This document shows, piece after piece, positions 25,185-32,845 of a stretch of 64,000 bases of DNA. The DNA is taken from positions 62,001 to 126,000 of the forward strand of contig CALVJY010000001.1 of NCBI GenBank assembly GCA_944332455.1, in the 5' to 3' direction. The notes under the pieces were generated by a model. The model saw only the letters and a program-made list of their open reading frames with translations, was not told where the DNA came from and did not search any database. A program made the translations under genes and the position numbers. The first letter of the stretch is position 1, and the number at the start of each line of letters is the position of its first letter. The stretch comes from an uncultured Clostridia bacterium. Its GTDB lineage: Bacteria; Bacillota; Clostridia; Christensenellales; HGM11417.

Positions 25185-25213
25185 ATTATAATCTTTTTTC
25201 TGTTTTTTGTCAA
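25185..25213 (-). promoter_or_regulatory. Consensus sigma-A promoter of the 356-residue gene
   Basis: On the minus strand TTGACA (25213-25208), a 17-base AT-rich spacer and TATAAT (25190-25185). Confidence 0.9.
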
Positions 25214-25243
25214 TATTTTGCCCGGGGCCTCCCCCTCCCGGCG

Positions 25244-25283
25244 CAAAAAAACCGCGCCCGGAGATCGCTTCCCCGCGCGCGGT
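25244..25283 (-). terminator. Second terminator, possible end of an untranslated transcript
   Basis: On the minus strand ACCGCGC (25282-25276) pairs with GCGCGGT (25257-25251), with additional inner GC pairs, followed by seven T. It lies 220 bases beyond the terminator that already closes the upstream gene. Confidence 0.6.
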
Positions 25284-25500
25284 CAAAAACTTTTTATCAT
25301 TCGGACCGTCTGATCTTTAAAAACAAGACGGGGTCGGACGCGGACAGAGCCCCCCCGCCTGCTTCGGCTGCACGGGCCTTCCCCTTTCAGAAATACCCGG
25401 CGCGAGCGCGTCCTTCCCGCATTCGGACAGGCCTTTCGGAAGAAGGGGACAAAAAAAGCCTTTTACGCTCGTGATCGACCTCGGCCGACATCTTTTCAAA
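25284..25500. other. Region between two terminators, no protein gene seen
   Basis: About 215 bases on the minus strand between the terminator at 25501 and the one at 25244. No coding frame is credible. It could encode a small RNA or be read-through leader, but I could not recognise a promoter or a known RNA family. Confidence 0.35.
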
Positions 25501-25539
25501 AAGAGAAAAAGTCCCCGGAACAGCTTTTGTTCCGGGGAC
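25501..25539 (-). terminator. Rho-independent terminator of the uL15-like membrane protein gene
   Basis: On the minus strand GTCCCCGGAAC (25539-25529) pairs perfectly with its complement (25521-25511), followed by TTTTTCTCTTTTT. Confidence 0.92.
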
Positions 25540-25567
25540 ATACGATGGGATACGGGATCCCTGATGC

Positions 25568-27052
25568 TCAGTTTTGCCCGTTGGTCTCGGCCTGTGCGGG
25601 TTCCGCGGCGGTCTGCTCGGGTTCCGCGGCGGCGCTTTCCTGGACCGGCTCGGCGGTCTCCGCTCCGGAGATCCGGGCTTCCGTTCCGGCTTCCGGCGCG
25701 GCCTCAGCACCTGCAGCGGGCGCTTCGGCGGTCTGCTCGGGTTCAGCAGAAGATTGGCTCTCAACGACAGTCTGCTCGGGTTCAGCGGCAGCGGCGGCCT
25801 CGGCGGTCTGCTCGGGCGCGGCTTCGGCCTGCGCCGGCTCCTCCTTGCGGGAGAAGCCGACCGGCTGAGCGGGCTGGAGGTCCTCGGCATAGACCTTTAC
25901 GGTGGTCTGACCGCCGGTCACGCAGACCATCTTGGTGACGTTGGGATCGATCTCGTTGGCGGTGATGAACAGGGGCTTATCCAGATACTCGCCCTCGGTG
26001 ACCACAAAGTAGTTGGCGTTCTGGGGGGCCATGTCGCGCTCCTTCAGCACGGACAGGTCGATGGTGCTGCCGGCGGCAAAGGTGGCGGCCAGATCGTTCA
26101 GGCTGTAGACGGCCTTAATGAAGCGCTGGGGCTTTTCTTCCTCAATGATCTCCACGTTTTTGGCCTTGTCGGCAAAGCGGTTGTCCCAGGTCTCCACTTC
26201 CTCGATGACCTCGGAGACCCGCAGCAGATAGCCGTAGCCCTTGCGCTCGAAGTCGGTGTACTCGTCCGGGAAGAGGGGGACGTAGTCGGTGGGCTTGAAG
26301 CGGGGACGCAGGGTGAGCTCGTTTTTCTCCATGATCTCCCGGATGAGTTCCTGGGCCTGCTTGACCGAACGCCGGGTGCGCAGCCGGAGGGTGAAGGGGA
26401 TCAGCTCGAAGCCCCTCCGCTCCGAATAGTCCTGCTGCTTGTAGACCTCCTCGTCAAAGGCCTTGGGGTCCAGCGGCAGATGCAGGCGAAGGGTGAGGCC
26501 CCGGAAGGTCAGGCGGCCGTAGAGCACTCCCTTTTTCTTGAAGTTTTCCCGGCGCTTGCCCATCCGGCCGCGGATGCCGTAGGAATGGTATTCGTTGTGG
26601 ATGATGCTGTAGAACTCCTTGACCTTTTCCTTGTTGGTGCGCAGGCGGAGTTCGAAGGTCTTGCGGGCGGGAATGCGCTTGAGGGGCTCCCCATCGGGGG
26701 TCAGGGCGGGAGCCGCGGCGGCCTGCTCGGCCTGTTCGGCCTTCAGGCGGGCCAGCTCCTCGTTGGCCTCCCGGTTCAGCTGCTCCATCTCCTCGGCCTC
26801 GTTGGCGGCGATCAGGATCTGACCGTCTCCGGCGCCGGCCGCCACGGCGGAGCGGCGCTCGGGCAGGGGCTTGGAAAAGTAGTCCGCCCGGCGTCTGATC
26901 CGGCGGCCCTTGCAGCAGCACTTGACGATGAACTTGATCAGTTTGATCAGCCAGATGATGGCGAACGGAATGGCGATGACGACGGCCGCGATCAGCAGGA
27001 TGGTGGGGATCAGCCCCAGCGTGTCGGTCAGGCTCTTCATGAATTCATTCAT
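25568..27052 (-). CDS. Membrane-anchored protein with uL15-like C-terminal module
   Basis: A 494-residue protein in several parts. One N-terminal membrane segment (about 14-44) is followed by a basic CCCKGRRIRRR stop and a Glu-rich coiled segment (about 80-112). Two domains (about 128-245 and 255-325) have the FELRLRTNKEKVKEFYSIIH and LTFRGLTLRLHLPLDPKAF patterns seen in uncharacterised Firmicutes proteins. A stretch at about 330-390 (IDLSVLKERDMAP, DKPLFITANEID) resembles the C-terminal part of ribosomal protein uL15. The last 100 residues are low-complexity Ala/Glu/Pro/Gln repeats. Function unknown. Its N-terminus is duplicated in the next gene upstream. Confidence 0.75.
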   Translation of the reverse strand: MNEFMKSLTDTLGLIPTILLIAAVVIAIPFAIIWLIKLIKFIVKCCCKGRRIRRRADYFSKPLPERRSAVAAGAGDGQILIAANEAEEMEQLNREANEELARLKAEQAEQAAAAPALTPDGEPLKRIPARKTFELRLRTNKEKVKEFYSIIHNEYHSYGIRGRMGKRRENFKKKGVLYGRLTFRGLTLRLHLPLDPKAFDEEVYKQQDYSERRGFELIPFTLRLRTRRSVKQAQELIREIMEKNELTLRPRFKPTDYVPLFPDEYTDFERKGYGYLLRVSEVIEEVETWDNRFADKAKNVEIIEEEKPQRFIKAVYSLNDLAATFAAGSTIDLSVLKERDMAPQNANYFVVTEGEYLDKPLFITANEIDPNVTKMVCVTGGQTTVKVYAEDLQPAQPVGFSRKEEPAQAEAAPEQTAEAAAAAEPEQTVVESQSSAEPEQTAEAPAAGAEAAPEAGTEARISGAETAEPVQESAAAEPEQTAAEPAQAETNGQN

Positions 27053-27100
27053 TTTCTCTTCCTCACTTCAAAAGCTTTAGTCCGGATCTCCGGGATTCGG

Positions 27101-27445
27101 TCATTCGGCCGACGATGCGGCCTCGGCCAGCGCCTCGGCCTTGCGGCGGGCCAATTCCTCATCGGCCTCGCGGTTGAGGCGTTCCCGTTCGGCTTCCTCC
27201 TCCGCCGAGATCAGGATTTCGGCGTGCTCGGCCCGGCCGACGGACCTCCGTGCGGCCTGCGGGGGCACAAAGCAGCCCGCGGCCTTTTTCCGGGCTCCCC
27301 TTCCGATGCAGAGCCCGATCAGGAACCGGATCAGCTTGACCAGCCAGATGATGACGAACGGCACGGCGATGACCGCCGCCGCCACCAACAGGATGGACAG
27401 GACCGGCCCCAGACTGTCAAACAGATTCCTCAGAAATTCCGGCAT
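27101..27445 (-). CDS. Small membrane protein, paralogue of the neighbour's N-terminus
   Basis: A 114-residue protein with one membrane segment (about 13-43) followed by a basic stretch and a Glu/Ala/Arg-rich coil ending in EEEAERERLNREADEELARR. It matches the first ~110 residues of the 494-residue protein downstream nearly throughout (SLGPVLSILLVAAAVIAVPF against the same positions there) but lacks everything after the coil. ATG at 27445 has AAGGG upstream. The pair is co-oriented and 48 bases apart, probably one operon, and may form a hetero-oligomer through the shared coil. Confidence 0.75.
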   Translation of the reverse strand: MPEFLRNLFDSLGPVLSILLVAAAVIAVPFVIIWLVKLIRFLIGLCIGRGARKKAAGCFVPPQAARRSVGRAEHAEILISAEEEAERERLNREADEELARRKAEALAEAASSAE

Positions 27446-27518
27446 AACCCTTCCCCTTTCCAAAAAATGATGCTGCCCGGACCCTTCCGCAGAGAACAGC
27501 TCATTCCGGGCCACTATC

Positions 27519-27547
27519 ATTATACAACATCTTTCCGAAAATTTCAA
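27519..27547 (-). promoter_or_regulatory. Promoter of the paralogous membrane protein pair
   Basis: On the minus strand TTGAAA (27547-27542), a 17-base spacer and TATAAT (27524-27519). Confidence 0.85.
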
Positions 27548-27715
27548 TGATTTTTCGCAAATTCCCGCGATTTCCCGAGAAAAACTTGGAAACCTTTTTT
27601 CCGCTCTTTCCGGCCGACACGACAATTTTGTGACATTTCTGGCAAAAGCGGGCGGTTTTTGGGGTCAACTACCCGGAAAATGCGGAAAAAGCCGGGAAAA
27701 CACGGGTTTTTCTGC

Positions 27716-28450
27716 TCATTCCTTCGGTTTTTCGCCGGCCTGTTTTTCCGGCTCTTCCTTCCCCTTTCTGGCGGCCTCGCGGGGGGCGTGCTTCTTCTCG
27801 GCCTCCTTGCGGCGGCGGGCCTCCTCGGCCTGCTTCTCCTCGGCAAGGCGCTCCTCCTCGGCCATCTTCTTCTCCCCCTCCCTAAGGTCTGTCACCGTGC
27901 GCAGGATGCGCTCGGCCACGATGCGGTAGGCCGCAGCTTCGGCCGCCATCTTGAAGGCCACGATCTCCAGATTGTTGACCCGCTCCCCGGGGTTGTCCCC
28001 GCCGTCCTCGGACTTTAAGGTCTCCACCGCCTTTTGCAGGGCGGTGTTCTGGACGTCGGCAAAGGTGTCGTAGGCCTCCCGCCCGGGCAGGATGGCCCGG
28101 AAGTCTTCGATGGCCGAGCCGATGACCGGGATGGGCAGGGTCTGCTTTAAGATGCAGAGGGGGATCAGCCGCCCCATGTGGCCCTTGGTGTACTTTTTGC
28201 CGTTGGGCTTGGGAATGGTGCGGTACTTGACGTAGTTATTGACCATGGCCGGGGTCAGCGTCCGCTCCTCCGGCGACATCTTCAGGGGCTCGAGCTGGCG
28301 GTCCATGTAGTTGACCACCTGGTCCATGTAGAGCTCGATGTCCGGCATCCCCTCCCAGTCGGTGACCCGGAAATGTTCCAGCCGGTCCAGCCAGGCGTCA
28401 AAATCGGCCAGCTTGTCCTCGGCGAATTTGTCGAAATCTTCTCTCTTCAT
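27716..28450 (-). CDS. DUF1836 domain-containing protein
   Basis: A 244-residue protein. Residues about 10-185 are a DUF1836 domain, recognisable by the IELYMDQVVNYMDRQL and LTPAMVNNYVKYRTIPKP segments and the HMGRLIPLCILKQTLPI helix. The C-terminal 60 residues are a charged Lys/Glu/Ala-rich coil. DUF1836 proteins are small alpha-helical Firmicutes proteins of unknown function, sometimes thought to be regulators because of the MerR-like helical start. ATG at 28450; the frame extends to 28582 but past the promoter. Confidence 0.85.
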   Translation of the reverse strand: MKREDFDKFAEDKLADFDAWLDRLEHFRVTDWEGMPDIELYMDQVVNYMDRQLEPLKMSPEERTLTPAMVNNYVKYRTIPKPNGKKYTKGHMGRLIPLCILKQTLPIPVIGSAIEDFRAILPGREAYDTFADVQNTALQKAVETLKSEDGGDNPGERVNNLEIVAFKMAAEAAAYRIVAERILRTVTDLREGEKKMAEEERLAEEKQAEEARRRKEAEKKHAPREAARKGKEEPEKQAGEKPKE

Positions 28451-28553
28451 GCCGGCCTCCTGCCGGGCGGAAGGGATCAAAGCGCCCCTTCCGTCTGCTT
28501 CCGGTCCGCAGTCTTTCCCCCTTTTCGGGGGGCCGGGACCGGTCTTCCCCTTT

Positions 28554-28582
28554 AGTGTACCATAAAAAGTTCGGGTTGGCAA
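28554..28582 (-). promoter_or_regulatory. Promoter of the DUF1836 gene
   Basis: On the minus strand TTGCCA (28582-28577), a 17-base spacer and TACACT (28559-28554) with an extended -10 TATGG. Confidence 0.75.
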
Positions 28583-28612
28583 ATATTTTCACCAAAAATA
28601 CACAGAAAATAC

Positions 28613-28641
28613 TTGCCATAATTTTTAAAATGCTGTAAACT
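28613..28641 (+). promoter_or_regulatory. Promoter of the GDSL hydrolase gene
   Basis: TTGCCA (28613-28618), 17-base spacer, TAAACT (28636-28641). An imperfect palindrome (CTAGT 28640-28644 and ACTAG 28652-28656) overlaps the expected transcription start and could be an operator. Confidence 0.6.
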
Positions 28642-28715
28642 AGTATTGAAAACTAGATGACGGCACATAATATAAAAGATGATCCCGCTGCCGAGGGACC
28701 GTAAGGAGGTTTTTC

Positions 28716-29414
28716 ATGCTGAACAGAATCATGGTCTTCGGAGACTCGCTGCTGCGCGGCGTCGTCCTGGACTCCCACCGCCGCTACACCCGCCTTCCGG
28801 TCTGCACCGCCCAGGAAGTGCAGAACACCCTGAACATCGAGATCGAAAATTATTCGGTCTTCGGGATGACCGCGGCCAAGGCGCTGAGGCGGTATTTTTC
28901 CGACGGGAAGCAGTCCTTCCGGGACGCCGCGGTGCTGATCGAGTACGGCGGGAACGACTGCAATTTCAACTGGAAGGAGATCTCGGACGCCCCCCTCGGC
29001 GAACACCGGCCGGTCACCGAACTGCCCGCCTTCGAAAATGCCCTGGAAAAGATGGTCCGGACCGTTCAGAAAGAGGGCGGCACCCCCATTCTGATGACCC
29101 TGCCCCCCCTGGATTCCGAACGCTTTCTCGCCTGGGTCTCCGCCGACGGCGCCAGGCGGGAAAACATCCTGCTCTGGCTGGGCGACGTGGAGCACATCTA
29201 CCGCTGGCAGGAGCGCTACAGCAACGCCGTCATGCGGGTGGCCGCCCGCACCCGGGCTTCCCTGGCCGACGTGCGGGACTGCTTTTTGGCCCGGGCCGAC
29301 TACCGGGACTGCGTCTGCGAGGACGGCATGCACCTGAACCAGAAGGGCAACATGCTGATGGCGGACTTCTTCATCCGCTACGCCAACCGCCACCGGCTGG
29401 AGCTGGCCGTCTGA
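28716..29414 (+). CDS. SGNH/GDSL-type hydrolase
   Basis: A 232-residue soluble esterase or lipase-like enzyme of the SGNH family. The four blocks are visible: FGDSLLRG with the nucleophile Ser (about residue 11), the Gly region near 50, GGND (about 78-81) with the oxyanion Asn, and DGMHLNQKG (about 206-214) with the catalytic Asp and His. No signal peptide is present, so it acts in the cytoplasm, probably as a deacetylase or carboxylesterase. It has a strong GGAGG and its own promoter and terminator. Confidence 0.88.
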   Translation: MLNRIMVFGDSLLRGVVLDSHRRYTRLPVCTAQEVQNTLNIEIENYSVFGMTAAKALRRYFSDGKQSFRDAAVLIEYGGNDCNFNWKEISDAPLGEHRPVTELPAFENALEKMVRTVQKEGGTPILMTLPPLDSERFLAWVSADGARRENILLWLGDVEHIYRWQERYSNAVMRVAARTRASLADVRDCFLARADYRDCVCEDGMHLNQKGNMLMADFFIRYANRHRLELAV

Positions 29415-29480
29415 ATCTTCCGTTCAAAATCCGGATCGGCCCCGCGGCCTGATCTCTCAAAACGTTCAATAATAAAAAAA

Positions 29481-29527
29481 GGAGCTGGGATCCCGCAAAA
29501 AACGGATACCCGGCTCTCTTTGCTTTT
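29481..29527. terminator. Bidirectional terminator between GDSL gene and recF
   Basis: GAGCTGGGATCC pairs imperfectly with GGATACCCGGCTC around GCAAAAAAC. The plus strand continues with CTTTGCTTTT and the minus strand with a long T-run, so both convergent genes can be ended here. Confidence 0.8.
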
Positions 29528-29669
29528 CAGCTCCTTGGCCCCTATGTTTTTTCCCGGGTTGAGGCGGCGAGATCTTCGGTCCTCCCCCTTCATGATCTCC
29601 CTTCTTTTACGACTTCTAAGGCATTCGGAAGCATCCGATCTCTCCGATCCCGAAATCTTTTCCCTTCCC

Positions 29670-30761
29670 TCAGTCCTCCCGGCTGACCTGGCCGCCCCGG
29701 ACCCGGAAGCGGGTGACGGGGAGTCCCTCGAACAGCGCGGGGTCGACGGCGGCCGCGGTGATCAGGGACTGACTGCCGGCGCACAGCTCCAAAAGCCTGC
29801 GGGCGCGGTCGTTGTCCAGCTCGGAGAGTACGTCGTCCAGCAGGAGGATGGGGACCTCTCCCCCGATCTCCCGGAAGAGGCTGAGCTCGGCCAGCTTGAG
29901 GGAGAGGGCGGCGGTGCGCTGCTGTCCCTGGGAGCCCTGCACCCGGAGGTCGACGCCGTTGGCGGTGATGCGGATGTCGTCCCGGTGGGGGCCGACGGTG
30001 GTGAATTTGAGCTTCATGTCCTTTTCGAGGGCGGCCTTCAGGGCCTCGGCGAGCAGCTGTTCGGGGTCTCCCTCGGCGGGGATGCGGGTGGCGTAGGAGA
30101 AGTCCAGCTCCTCCTCCCCGTCGGTGAGGCGGGCGTGCACCCGTCTGGCCTCGGTCACCAGCCGGGCCAGGTACTCCCGCCGGCGGGCGATGATGACCGC
30201 CCCCTCCCGGCAGAGCTGCACGTCGTAGGGAAAGAGCATGTCGGTGACGTCCCGCCCGTACCCCTGCTTGAGCAAGTTGTTCCGGGAGAGCAGGGCCTTG
30301 TTGTAGCGGGTGAGGGCGTAAAAATAGCTCTTGTAGGCCTGGGAGAGGTCCATGTCCAGAAAGCGGCGGCGGGATTCGGGGGCGTCCTTGATCAGGCTGA
30401 GATCGTCTGGCTGGAAGTAGATGGCGGCCACGTTGCCCAGCAGTTCCCCCGTCCGCAGCAGGGGCACGCCGTTGAACAGGATGCGCTTGTTCTCCCCCCG
30501 GGAGAGGATCATCTCGGTGCGCACGGTGCCCCCCGTCTTTTGGGCCAGCATGGAGATCCTGGCCCGCTCCTGCCCGCTCATGATGAGGTCCCGGTCCCTG
30601 GCCCGCACCGACTTGCCCACGCAGAGCATGAGCACGCTCTCCAGAAGATTGGTCTTGCCCTGCGCGTTTTTCCCCGTGATCAGGTTGATCCCGTCGCCGA
30701 ACTCCACCGTCTGATCGGTGTAGTTGCGAAAATTCTGGAGTTGGACGCGCAGCACTTTCAT
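29670..30761 (-). CDS. recF: DNA replication and repair protein RecF
   Basis: A 363-residue SMC-like ATPase that helps load RecA at gapped DNA. Walker A GKNAQGKTNLLES (about 30-42), the signature QGQQRTAALSLKLAE (about 275-289) and Walker B PILLLDDVLSELD (about 302-314) are all present. The start MKVLRVQLQNFRNY is typical. It is divergent from dnaA, whereas the usual order is dnaA-dnaN-recF-gyrB on one strand. Its promoter is likely the TTGTGA/TATAAT pair at 30901-30930. Confidence 0.96.
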   Translation of the reverse strand: MKVLRVQLQNFRNYTDQTVEFGDGINLITGKNAQGKTNLLESVLMLCVGKSVRARDRDLIMSGQERARISMLAQKTGGTVRTEMILSRGENKRILFNGVPLLRTGELLGNVAAIYFQPDDLSLIKDAPESRRRFLDMDLSQAYKSYFYALTRYNKALLSRNNLLKQGYGRDVTDMLFPYDVQLCREGAVIIARRREYLARLVTEARRVHARLTDGEEELDFSYATRIPAEGDPEQLLAEALKAALEKDMKLKFTTVGPHRDDIRITANGVDLRVQGSQGQQRTAALSLKLAELSLFREIGGEVPILLLDDVLSELDNDRARRLLELCAGSQSLITAAAVDPALFEGLPVTRFRVRGGQVSRED

Positions 30762-30783
30762 CTGAAAAAGGTCCCCGTTTTAC

Positions 30784-30812
30784 TTTACTAAAAGTGAATA
30801 AAGTGGTATAAT
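30784..30812 (+). promoter_or_regulatory. Plus-strand promoter in the recF-dnaA gap
   Basis: TTTACT (30784-30789), 17-base spacer and TATAAT (30807-30812) with the extended TGG. It points at dnaA but is 340 bases upstream of its start. A near-match to a DnaA box (AGTGAATAA, 30793-30801) lies in the spacer. Confidence 0.6.
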
Positions 30813-31148
30813 AGAAGTCCACAAAAAAGGAGGGCAGAGCGGCCTCCTCCCCGCGGGAAGGGGGACGGCCCTTCGGGGGCGGCCTTTTGCCCCAAGCATT
30901 ATTATAGCACAAAAACCGGAAAAATCACAAGAGTTTCGTGGCTTTTCCGGAGGCCGGCAGACAAAGATTTTTGTTTGCCGTCGATTTTTGTGCCCGGGAG
31001 ATCCCGGCACAGGGGTTTTGGCCTTTCCCCGGCAGAAAAGAGCCGCGCTTTTGGAAGGAAGGATGATCGGACGCAGGCAGTGACGGGCGGGGCCGGATGA
31101 AGTCGGACCATCTTTTTTAAGTACTTTTACGGGACGGAAACAAGGTTT
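30813..31148. other. recF-dnaA intergenic region, oriC not confirmed
   Basis: A 387-base divergent gap (30762-31148). It contains promoters for both genes and GC-rich hairpins near 30837-30890, but only one near-match to the DnaA box and no cluster of TTATNCACA sites or clear AT-rich unwinding element. It may be an atypical origin or simply a promoter region. Confidence 0.4.
30901..30930 (-). promoter_or_regulatory. Minus-strand promoter toward recF
   Basis: On the minus strand TTGTGA (30930-30925), an 18-base spacer and TATAAT (30906-30901). The recF start codon is 140 bases downstream. Confidence 0.65.
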
Positions 31149-32540
31149 ATGAGCAAAGATCTGAAAGAATTCTGGACTCAGGTCCTCCAGCTGCTGGAGC
31201 CCGCCACCGACCTCGTCAGCTTCGAGGTCTGGCTGCAATCCCTGGAGCCTCTGGAGATCGTGGACGGCAAGCTGGTGCTGATCAGCCCCACCGACATGGG
31301 GGTCAAGGTCATCCAGCAGCGGTTTTTGAAAAATCTGGAGACCGCCGCCGCCCGGGTCAACCCCGCGGTGAAGGAGGTCCGCCTGGTGGCGGCCGGGGAT
31401 CTGACCGAGTACCTTCGCTCGCACATTTTGCCCGAGCCCGAAAGCCAGCCCGAGGAGGAGCCGGTCAGCGCCTTTGACGAGCCCTCCATGTTCCAGCCCA
31501 AGTACACTTTCGACAACTTTGTGGTGGGCAAGTCCAACCAGTTTGTGGAGGCGGCCGCCCGGGCGGTGGCCGACAACCCCGGCACCACCTACAACCCCCT
31601 GTTCATCTACGGGGGGAGCGGACTGGGCAAGACCCACCTGATGCACGCCATCGGCAACCACCTGCGGGAACACCGGCCCGAGCTGAAGCTGTGCTACATC
31701 ACCAGCGAGCGCTTTGTCAACGAGCTGGTCGACGCCATCAAGGAAGGCAACGTCAAGACCGGCAAGGACACCACCCGGCAGTTCCGCAACAAGTACCGCA
31801 ACGTGGACGTGCTGATGATCGACGACATCCAGTTCATCGAAAACAAGCCCTCCACCCAGGAGGAGTTCTTCCACACCTTCAACGACCTGTACCAGTCCAA
31901 CAAGCAGATCATCGTCTCCTCCGACCGGGCGCCCAAGTACTTAAGCGATCTGCAGGACCGCCTGCGCTCCCGCTTCCAGTGGGGGCTGATCGCCGACATC
32001 CAGCCCCCCGAGCTGGAGACCCGGCTGGCCATTTTGAAGAAAAAGGCCGAAAACGAGAAGTTTAACGTGGACGAGCGGGTGTACGAGCTGATCGCCTCCC
32101 AATCGGTCACCAACATCCGGGAGATGGAGGGCCTGCTCTCCCGCATCACCTTTTACGCCTCCCTCACCGGCCGCCAGCAGGTGACCTACGAGGACGCCTG
32201 CGAGGCCCTGAAGGATTACGTGGACAGCCAGAAGGAATCCCTGACCGTGGACCGCATCATCGACGTGGTGTGCGAGTACTACAAGGTCACCAAGGAGGAA
32301 CTCTGCGGCAAGAAGAAGAACAAGGAGATCGTGGACCCCCGTCAGGTCTCCATGTACATCATCACCGACCTGATGCCCTCGGTCCCCCTGGCCGCCATCG
32401 GGCAGATCTTCGGGGGGCGGGACCACACCACGGTCATGCACGCCCGGGACAAGATCTCCGAACAGGTCAAAAACGGCACCGGCAATTCGGTGGCCGTCTC
32501 GGACATCAAGGACCGCCTGACCGCGGGTCAGAAGGCCTGA
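31149..32540 (+). CDS. dnaA: Chromosomal replication initiator protein DnaA
   Basis: A 463-residue initiator. Domain I (about 1-85) and a short linker precede the AAA+ core (about 115-335) with Walker A GGSGLGKTHLMHA, Walker B LMIDDIQF and sensor motifs, and the DNA-binding domain IV ends with GGRDHTTVMHARDKI. ATG at 31149 has AAGG upstream. It binds DnaA boxes at the origin and opens DNA. No dnaN follows it; instead a terminator is 13 bases after the stop. Confidence 0.98.
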   Translation: MSKDLKEFWTQVLQLLEPATDLVSFEVWLQSLEPLEIVDGKLVLISPTDMGVKVIQQRFLKNLETAAARVNPAVKEVRLVAAGDLTEYLRSHILPEPESQPEEEPVSAFDEPSMFQPKYTFDNFVVGKSNQFVEAAARAVADNPGTTYNPLFIYGGSGLGKTHLMHAIGNHLREHRPELKLCYITSERFVNELVDAIKEGNVKTGKDTTRQFRNKYRNVDVLMIDDIQFIENKPSTQEEFFHTFNDLYQSNKQIIVSSDRAPKYLSDLQDRLRSRFQWGLIADIQPPELETRLAILKKKAENEKFNVDERVYELIASQSVTNIREMEGLLSRITFYASLTGRQQVTYEDACEALKDYVDSQKESLTVDRIIDVVCEYYKVTKEELCGKKKNKEIVDPRQVSMYIITDLMPSVPLAAIGQIFGGRDHTTVMHARDKISEQVKNGTGNSVAVSDIKDRLTAGQKA

Positions 32541-32552
32541 TCCGACCCTTTC

Positions 32553-32578
32553 GGCCCCTCCCCCGGGGGGGCCTTTTT
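32553..32578 (+). terminator. Terminator of dnaA
   Basis: GGCCCC pairs with GGGGCC around a C/G-rich loop (32553-32573), followed by five T. Confidence 0.85.
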
Positions 32579-32759
32579 CATGCCCTTTTCCGCGGCGGAG
32601 GAAACACTGTCAGAACTTTTTTGTATCTTGTTCCTTCTGTGACGGTCGAAAGAAGAGGAAAACCGACTGCCAAGCTCCACGGCACGGCGGGCGCTTTTAT
32701 CTTTTGCCCTGAATGGCCTTTCGCCGAAAAGAGGCATTTTCTGCTCCTTTTATCAGCCA
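32579..32759. other. Intergenic region, no gene seen
   Basis: About 180 bases between two terminators of convergent genes. No frame, promoter pair or repeat is convincing. Confidence 0.4.
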
Positions 32760-32793
32760 AAAGCGGCCCTCCCGAGGGAGGGCCGCTTTGTTT
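32760..32793. terminator. Strong bidirectional hairpin before the Ig-like protein gene end
   Basis: A perfect 14-bp stem (AAAGCGGCCCTCCC, 32760-32773, with 32776-32789). The plus strand continues with GTTTTG and the minus strand with TTGG. It ends the mscS operon on the minus strand. Confidence 0.8.
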
Positions 32794-32845
32794 TGCTCTG
32801 ATTTTTCTTCTCTTTTCCGGTATCAGACGGAAAAATCCGGATGCT

